Assembly: GCA_018257865.1 (NCBI GenBank)
Contig: JAEUBA010000015.1
Span: forward strand, 372,001 to 436,000
From: Stereocaulon alpinum
Lineage: Eukaryota; Ascomycota; Lecanoromycetes; Lecanorales; Stereocaulaceae
Direction of reading: 5' to 3'
Length of the DNA: 64,000 nt
This document shows positions 57,249 through 64,000 of this stretch, piece after piece. Below the pieces are notes generated by a model. The model was not told the DNA's origin. It did no database searches and saw only the letters and a list, made by a program, of their open reading frames with translations. Numbering within the stretch: the stretch's first letter is position 1; each line of letters starts with the position of its first letter. The translations under genes were made by a program, and so were the position numbers.

Positions 57249-60200
57249 CTCTTATTTGAAACTAGCGGTGGTAAGGTAGCCTACTATCTAAGCTCCCTAC
57301 TAATCACGCTCGTAGCTAGTCCCAGCTTATCTCAGAAAGGGCGGAATTCGTTAGGGGCGAGAGCCTTAGTTATACTATTAGTAACTATATTAGTAGTATT
57401 ATAATATTATAAGGTTAATTCGCTAGTCTCGGATACTATTTCGCGTATAAAATAAAACTTATTACGTATATATTTAGTGCGTTAGTAGTTAATTAGATTA
57501 CTAGCTAATTTAATAGCAGCTTAGTTATCTCCTATTAGCTTAATAGGCTTTATATCCTTTTTATTATAGCTAATCCCTTATAGTAATTCGCTAAGGAAGA
57601 GAGATTCTTTAGCAGTGTTATATTCGGTAACGTATTCCGCTTCTATAGTTAAATTAGTATAGAGAGTTTGAAGCTTACTAGACCAGCTAATTAGTCTATT
57701 CTATAGTTAAAAGATATAGCCTAATATTATATAGGAAGTATCTCTATTATCTAACTATAATACGTCTATCTAACTGAGTAATTTGCCTTTTAGATTAACG
57801 CCTTTAGTAACGTCTCTAGGTCTATAGCGTAGTCTAACTTTAGTAGTACCCGCTAGATATTTAATAATTTATTTTACCGAATTAAGGTGCTCGCTGGTAG
57901 GGTTAATTAAAAAACGTCTACTTTTTCCGACCGTAAAAGCTAAGTCTAGACGTATTATTATTAATAACTATTATAATTCTCCTACTAAGGCGCGATAGAC
58001 TTTCGCCTTAGTATAGTCTGCTATATATTTATTAGGTACTCTAACTAAGTCGTTACCCTTATCTATTAGTAAGGTAACTAGGTAGTAGGATTCTATCTCT
58101 GCCTAAGTAATAATACGCTTAGCGTATAAAGTCTAATTAATATAGATAGTACGGTTAGGGCGGTCTTAAATAATCGCTATTCCTAGATACTAGTTAACGT
58201 TACTAAGGTATTTTATTCTAAATCGTTAGTCTAAATTCTATTTAAATTCGGCGATCACAGCCTTATTAGGTCTATATATAAGGATATTATTAATATAAAA
58301 TATAACTATTATACTATTTTCGCTAGTAAATATAGAGTAGTCTTTAACTAGCTTAGTATAGCCTAGGGACTCTATAAAATAGCGGACGGTTTTATACTAT
58401 TCGTAAGGAGACTGCTTAAGGCTATATAGGGCGCGTCGTAATTAGTAGGCGTTTATAGGATTACCGTTAGTAAAGCTATAAGGCTACTTAACCTATACTT
58501 CCTCCGTTAGTAAAGATTCGAGGAAGGTAGTAATAATATTAGACTACTCTATTTCGTAGTCGTATTTAGCGTATAGTGCTATAAGAATTCGCACTGCAGT
58601 GCCTTTAACTATACTTAAATAAGTCTTATTATAATTGAGACCTTTAATCTACCTAAATCCCTTAACTACCTAGCGAGCTTTATACTAAGCGATCTCTCTA
58701 TTAGGATCTAGCTTATAAGTAAGGACCTAATATCTAAGTAAGGCCTTCCGTCCCTTAGGAATGGGAGCTAGTATATCCTAAGTTACTATCTTTTCTAATA
58801 AGGTTAGCTTATCTTAGAAAGCTACTATCTATTTTTCTTTATTAGGGCTACTTAGGGCCTTATAAATATTAGTAGGTATAAGAGGTATAGGGTTAGCTTC
58901 AGCCTTATAAGATCTAGCAGTAATTCTCGCTACGAAACCTCTCCTATATAGTTGCCTGTAATTAGGCCTCGCTTGCACGCGTATTTATATAGTGCGAATA
59001 TTTAGATTAGTATTTGCTTCCAGCTATTACGGAGTTATAGCAGCCTAGGGACCTTTAGTCTCCTTAGGAGTCTACTCTAGCGCTGGTATCTGCGCAGGAG
59101 TCTCGAATATATTATCGTTAGACGAGTTGTTATTATTAGACGAGGAGTCAGATTTATTTAAATTAATATTCGTAACGTTAGGATTATTCGAATCGTTTTC
59201 GTCCGAATTATTTATATTTAAATTGCTTATTAGATCGACGTCTGTAATAGCAGTTATATTAGTAGCTTATTCGCTTTACTCGATTAGGTTAGTAGTTATA
59301 GTTGGCAACTTCTATTACTCTATAGTTAGCGACTTTTATTACTTTATCGACGAGTTAATAGTAAAGAATTCCTAGGAGTCGTTTTTATTAAAAGACTCTT
59401 CTTCGCCTACCCCTATAGCTTTACTATCGATATAGGAGTCTAGCTCCTATCTTACCTAAGAGGATTTAAACGTGCGTTTCCTTTATACGTCTCGGAAGCG
59501 GTATTAATTATTATAGAAACCGTAGCTGAGAAATTTAGCTTTAGTAGCCCTATTATCTAACTTCTTCTTTATTAGATTAGTATTATAGACGTAGGTAATA
59601 CAGCTAAACGGTCTAAAGTTACTAACGTTAGCCTTCTTACCTATCTAAGCCTTATAGGGAGTAGTGGACGGGTCTACTAATAACGGCGACCTATTCTTAG
59701 TATAGATAATATAATTAATTACCTCGCCCTAGTAGGATTAGCTAAAGCCGGCGTCTCGCAGCACTATACGAACTCTACTAAATAAAGTTCGAAAAGTTCG
59801 CTCTATAATTGCGTTCTAATTTAGCGTATATAGCTCCGCTAGCTCCTATTTAATTCTAAAGCTCTTTAGGATAGCTTATACTTCCTTAGAGGCGTAGATT
59901 AGTTTATTATCGCTGGTAAAGTAACTTACTAGTCGTCCCTAGGTCTTTATTAACGTCAGGTGATCGTATAGTATTATTAGGAGATCAGTCTTAAATTTTA
60001 TTATATAAATCCAGACTATATCGGTAGCCTCGTATATAAAGGAGGCGTAATAGCGGTATCCGCCCTTAGTAAGCTTAATCTAACTACCGCTAGTAATATC
60101 TAAAGAGATCTTTACTCCTAGCACTAATTCCCGTTTTATTAGGTCTTATCGATAAGGAATTCTACTATAAATTTTAGTTATCTTCGTAATTACGCAGTCT

Positions 60201-62056
60201 TCGTAATATTTATATAGTAGTACTACTTTTTACAGCTTATCCGCTATCTTAGTATTAATTCCTAAGGTAATATAAGTAAGCTTCTTAACGTCTTATATAC
60301 CTAAGTAACTTAGACGGCGGTACTATTTATCCTAAGATATATAATTAGCGAGAGGTTTCTTCGAAGATCGTAATATATATAGTATCTTAGTATATTAAAG
60401 ATCAAGTAAGTAACTATTACCTACTTAACTTCCAGTAAGGACTAAGTCACCCTTATTATTAATAATATCGAATCGACCGTCTTTAATAACGGTATAGTAG
60501 CCCTTGTCTTCTAGGTAAGCTACCGAAAGCAAATTATAATATATTACGGGTATATAGTAGACGCTAGAGATCTTAATTATTAAAAGTTTTCCGTTTACTA
60601 CTATTAGGTAGTGTACGATTCTAATTCCTAGGACTCTTAGTAAGTTACCGTCGATTCCTAATAGGGTTTTATCAACTTTCTAGTAGGTCTAGAATTTAGA
60701 AAGATCCTATATAGTATAGACGTTAGAGGCGGTATTAATATAGACCGCTTCCTCCTTTAGATCGGAAGGAATAGACGTATTAATCCTTTAAGAGTTAGTC
60801 AGCTTATTACGTAAGGATTTTCTAGTAATACTAGGCCTAATATATTCGTTAGATTCGCTAGCTTTCTTATTTTAAGCTTCTACAGACAAATTCGCTATAG
60901 GCGGGGCTAGAGGCGCTATTAATACCTTCGTAGTAGAGGCCTTCTTTTTATTAGCCTTAATCTAGTCTATAATTTCTTTATTTAGGATCTAGTTAATAGG
61001 TACTAATTATAGATTAGTATACTAGTAATTATCTTTATGGTATAACTTTCCGTAATAAGGGTAGGCTTTCTTATTATCCTTTTTATCCTTTTTATTAGTA
61101 GGAGGATTCCTACTATAAGGTAGTTAGCTACTAGTAGGGCTTCTAGGAGACCTTTTTACCTTTTCCTACTTACTAAATTTAGCTACTAACGCCTTATTAG
61201 TTTTACTATCGTTGAGTTAGACTTGTTTCTCTGATAGGGCTGCTACTATAGTATTAATATTAAGTATACTTCCTAAAGTCTTATATTATTATACTAGGTT
61301 AAAAACGTATAGTATAAGCGATTCTTCTAAACTATTACGGAATAGCGCTACTAGTAGTACTAGTAGGATAGGCGTATTTAGCAAGCTTAGTTTATCCTCG
61401 TAATTCTTAAATTCCGCAGCGTAATCCTAAATAGTTTTAAATAAGGTTAATTTAAGACGAGTAAGTACTCCTATTATTATATTAATTAACGTAATTAAAG
61501 ATACGCTATATACTTATATTAGCTTTTCCTAAGTAACGGAGACTAGTTCTATCTTCCTAATATAGCTTCTTAGTATAGCTCCGTAGCGTAGTATAAGTGC
61601 TCCTATAGCAGAGGAGTTCTTTTCTTCCTATTCTTCTAACGCTTTCTTATACCTCTTAATTTATTCGTATATATACTCTGGAAGTTTATCTTTAGATATA
61701 GACGATTAGGATTCGGGAGGTATTAGTAGCGTAGGTAGTATAGGTCTTTTCTTCTTTCCTATTACTACTTCCTATATCTTTTAGACTCTAAATATTACTT
61801 CTATTTCCTATTTAAAATACAGCTAATCCTTAACGCCTTTTAGCAGCGACTTATTAGTTAGTCTGAGCTTATCTATCTTAATAACGTTAAGCTTTTAGTA
61901 TCTGCTAGTATTAGGTTCTTCTTTAGTTACGTATAGTATTAAATTCCTTCTTCGAAATCCTATTATTAAATTCCTTCTTCGAAATTTTCAACTCCCTAGT
62001 CGATAGGTAGGTAGTATTCGTCCTAGGCAGTAATTTAACGCTAATGGGTTATAGAA

Positions 62057-62071
62057 CCCAGGCTTATAACC
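62057..62071 (-). other. Primer-binding site, half-tRNA type
   Basis: Directly inside the right LTR, the minus strand reads GGTTATAAGCCTGGG. This is close to GGTTATGAGCCC, the complement of the anticodon region of initiator tRNA-Met, the primer type of copia-class elements. The G-to-A difference sits in a TpG-to-TpA context as expected from RIP. It is followed by the palindrome TGGGTT-CTAT-AACCCA. Confidence 0.65.
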
Positions 62072-62299
62072 CTTTAGAATATCAGTGATATAATTGGAGG
62101 CTTATTGGCCATTCAATAGGGTGGAACAATCTATTGCTATTGAAGTTGTTGCTGCTAGATAGAATTACATGCAGAGATTTTATCTAGTGCGCGCATGGAG
62201 GCCTTGGCGAGCCCTAGCCCTAGTAGGCTAGCTAAGCGAGCCTGCCAAGCATTGCCAAGTAGGCCTCATCCACCATAGTTTTCACCACTTATTCTAACG
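62072..62299 (-). repeat. Right LTR (5' LTR of the element)
   Basis: 228 bp, the same length as the left LTR and identical except for seven transitions. It should have carried the promoter of the element. Confidence 0.92.
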
Positions 62300-62304
62300 C
62301 TAGG

Positions 62305-63440
62305 TAGTACCGATTAGTAGGTAGCTTGATCCCCTATTACCTGCCCCGGACAACCTGATTAGCAGGGTGTCTATTGGGCTTGGTAAACTGGGGATTGTCT
62401 TGAATCTAGCTAGCTAAGCTATGGTGTTTTATCTAGGAGCGGGCGCCAAGCCGCTTATTGCGGAGCGGAGTAATATTATTCCGACAAACAGTAAAGGCTA
62501 CCTTAGTGGGACGAGAGTGCGCACTAATTAATGGAGCAAGGCCCGAGGTGTGCTAGAAGGAACCAACAAAAGCGCTACACTACTGCACCAGCGCTATTGA
62601 GAGCCAAACTTCAAAAGCTTGAGTAAGGTACCTTAGCAAGCACCCTGGCGCTAGGACAGTACGAAGCCAAGTACCTACCTTACCTTTTCATGCTTCCAGC
62701 CCATGAGGTGGTGCTATTGAGGACTTGGGATACCTGTTGCGACGGATCAGTACTGAGTGCGAGAGACTCAGTATATTCTACGGATTGAAAGATTGCGGCG
62801 TGAAATATTGGTCATGCATGTTCTTCGGTTCAATCACAAGTTCCTTTACTTCTCATGTCCCTGTTTCCTACTCTTTAGCTTTCACGATGGGGTGATTTAT
62901 CAATCGATGCTTGGTCTCTTGTTGCATGGAAGCTCGGTCGTCAAGGATGGAAAGTATCAATTTGAACTTACCCATATATTCCTCAATACATACCGTGTAC
63001 GCCTTGTACTCAGAGATGCATTGTCTTATCCACTACAAGTGGACTACATAGATGCTTCTATTCCGAGCCGGGTCTCCACAACCACAAAATCGGACGTCTA
63101 CGTCGCATTTGGCAGCTAACGCAGGACTGCGTGAACGCCAAGAGCTAGATTCGTGAGCTAAAAGATAGTAATTGTCAATGTTAGGCATTAGCCTTATTAT
63201 TCGCGCCATATGTGCGGGCTTTTCACTGATATATTACAGGCAGTCCTGTTTAGGACGAAAGCATCCATAATTACAATCCCAATACTAGCATGAGTACCAG
63301 GCGCGGATATCTGCAAAATGCCAACATGGACGAAAGATGTACATCTTGCGAGGCTACGTGTGAAGGAAGCGTTCGGAGCGAGGTAGGTAATTGTTTAACA
63401 GCGCAGTGTGCCCGATTGGATCAGCAAGATCGGCTAAAGA
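62305..63440. other. Intergenic, right flank of the retrotransposon
   Basis: 1.1 kb. A 120-codon plus frame (62757-63119) has no recognisable domain and is not called. The right part is the 3' region of the GPI-protein gene. Confidence 0.45.
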
Positions 63441-64000
63441 TCACAGCGCCAAGACAAGGAATGCGACTCCCAGGACGGCAGAAGTTGCAATGCCGACCTT
63501 AGTAGCGGCACCAGTGAATGTGGCTGGCATCGATGACGTCGCGGAGGGCATCATCATGGAGCTTGTAGAATTCATGGTCAGGTTCTGCGGCATCATGACG
63601 GTTCCGTTGTTATCCTCAAGGCCGCACATGGGGTTGGGGTCGAGCTGGCACGAGGGGTCAGTGCACATGGACTGGAGCTGTGGACCCGCTTCCTTGACGA
63701 CGGTGGTAGGGGGGCTGCAGCGATAGTCGAAGAGCGTGGTGAGTGCCATTCCAGCAGCCGTGGCGTCTTCAACTGTTACACCGAACGAAGTCGCTGCAAG
63801 GCCAACCTGTTGAATAAAGTAGCCCATCTGGTACGGGTCGAGGGCCATGAACCTGCGCAGGAAAGTAATTAGCCAGGGCGGTAGATGGGGCGCAGGGTGT
63901 AGGGAACTGACTTGTGTACTTGGTACTGGCTTGCGACGCCTTGGTACTGTGGAAAGCCCATCTGGCCATACCCCGAGCAACCGAGGAGTACACCGAAAAA
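63441..64000 (-). CDS. GPI-anchored extracellular protein, 5'-truncated by the window edge
   Basis: An exon from the window edge to 63912, an intron 63911-63853 (59 nt), and the last exon 63852-63441. The spliced frame reads GYGQMGFPQYQGVASQYQVH, then KFMALDPYQMGYFIQQVGLA, TLFDYRCSPPTTVV and CTDPSCQLDPNPMCGL. A Ser/Thr/Met-rich stretch with NGT and NLT sites follows. The protein ends in a hydrophobic GPI-attachment tail (VGIATSAVLGVAFLVLAL). Such Cys-bearing, GPI-tailed proteins are common on ascomycete surfaces. No enzymatic motif is visible, and the N-terminal part lies beyond the window. Confidence 0.75.
   Translation of the reverse strand, partial: FRCTPRLLGVWPDGLSTVPRRRKPVPSTQVSSLHPAPHLPPWLITFLRRFMALDPYQMGYFIQQVGLAATSFGVTVEDATAAGMALTTLFDYRCSPPTTVVKEAGPQLQSMCTDPSCQLDPNPMCGLEDNNGTVMMPQNLTMNSTSSMMMPSATSSMPATFTGAATKVGIATSAVLGVAFLVLAL

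Larger units (their letters stand above)
57021..62299 (-). mobile_element. Ty1/copia LTR retrotransposon, complete in structure, RIP-inactivated
   Basis: 5279 bp bounded by two 228-bp LTRs and a 5-bp target duplication. Coding order on the minus strand is that of copia: remains of the Gag zinc knuckle (61065-61021, Cys codons now Tyr), the GAG-pre-integrase WHRRLGHLG block (60325-60301, now with a TAG for Trp and Tyr for His), and reverse transcriptase (58310-58270), where the YVDD site reads YINN in the context IIVIFYINNILI. A primer-binding site lies just inside the right LTR. The interior is extremely rich in TpA and nearly devoid of CpA and TpG, with stops everywhere. Both features are what RIP produces. 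No open frame above ~80 codons remains inside. Confidence 0.93.

Noticed and set aside
59127..59375. 82-codon frame inside the AT-rich block
   Set aside because: It lies on the non-coding strand of the copia element and arises by chance from RIP-altered sequence.
62757..63119. 120-codon plus-strand frame near the retrotransposon
   Set aside because: No family resemblance; it lies in a gene-poor flank and is not supported by splice or promoter signals.

Overview
The window is nuclear DNA of a filamentous ascomycete, most likely a Dothideomycete. Genes carry many 45-75 nt introns with GT..AG ends and CTAAC/CTGAC-type branch sites. The window also holds a fungal Dicer, an AcuK/ERT1-type Zn2Cys6 regulator, fungal-rhodopsin-domain membrane proteins and clear marks of repeat-induced point mutation (RIP). 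I found no operons, CRISPR arrays, rRNA genes or convincing tRNA genes. Exon boundaries were worked out by hand from splice sites, reading phase and remembered family sequences. Every multi-exon model reported as intact closes on a multiple of three.

Region 1 (1-22 kb) is mostly conserved housekeeping genes: a partial secreted protein, Dicer-like 2, proteasome subunit alpha-2, a RING-CH membrane protein, a TMEM135-like membrane protein, a Gln-rich orphan, a CENP-Q/Fta7-like kinetochore protein that looks truncated, an AcuK/ERT1-family gluconeogenesis regulator, the meiotic SPO22/ZIP4 protein and the mitochondrial protein RRG9.

Region 2 (22.7-31.4 kb) looks like a decaying accessory cluster. 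It holds an intact fungal-rhodopsin-domain 7-TM protein, a flavin monooxygenase pseudogene with six in-frame stops, a second rhodopsin-domain gene broken by a mutated splice donor and two frameshifts, and an intact DHA2-type MFS transporter.

Region 3 (32-51.3 kb) returns to conserved genes: a DUF2236/MpaB-like oxygenase, a WD40 protein of the MABP1/WDR62 type, RGP1 (Ypt6/Rab6 GEF subunit), MOB1, ATP synthase OSCP, acireductone dioxygenase, a 2EXR-type protein with SUMO-interaction-like motifs and a GH63-type glycosidase.

Region 4 (51.3-64 kb) is gene-poor. It has a GNAT pseudogene remnant, a secreted protein with a CBM52-like cysteine module and a duplicated domain, then a complete 5.3-kb Ty1/copia retrotransposon (57021-62299, minus orientation). 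The element has 228-bp LTRs and a 5-bp target duplication, and its coding part has been destroyed by RIP. A partial GPI-anchored surface protein ends the window.

Two genome-defence layers are visible side by side: an apparently complete Dicer (small-RNA silencing) and the footprint of RIP, seen both in the retrotransposon and probably in region 2. I did not find a convincing new multi-gene system. The most unusual material is the RIP damage in region 2 and in the copia element.
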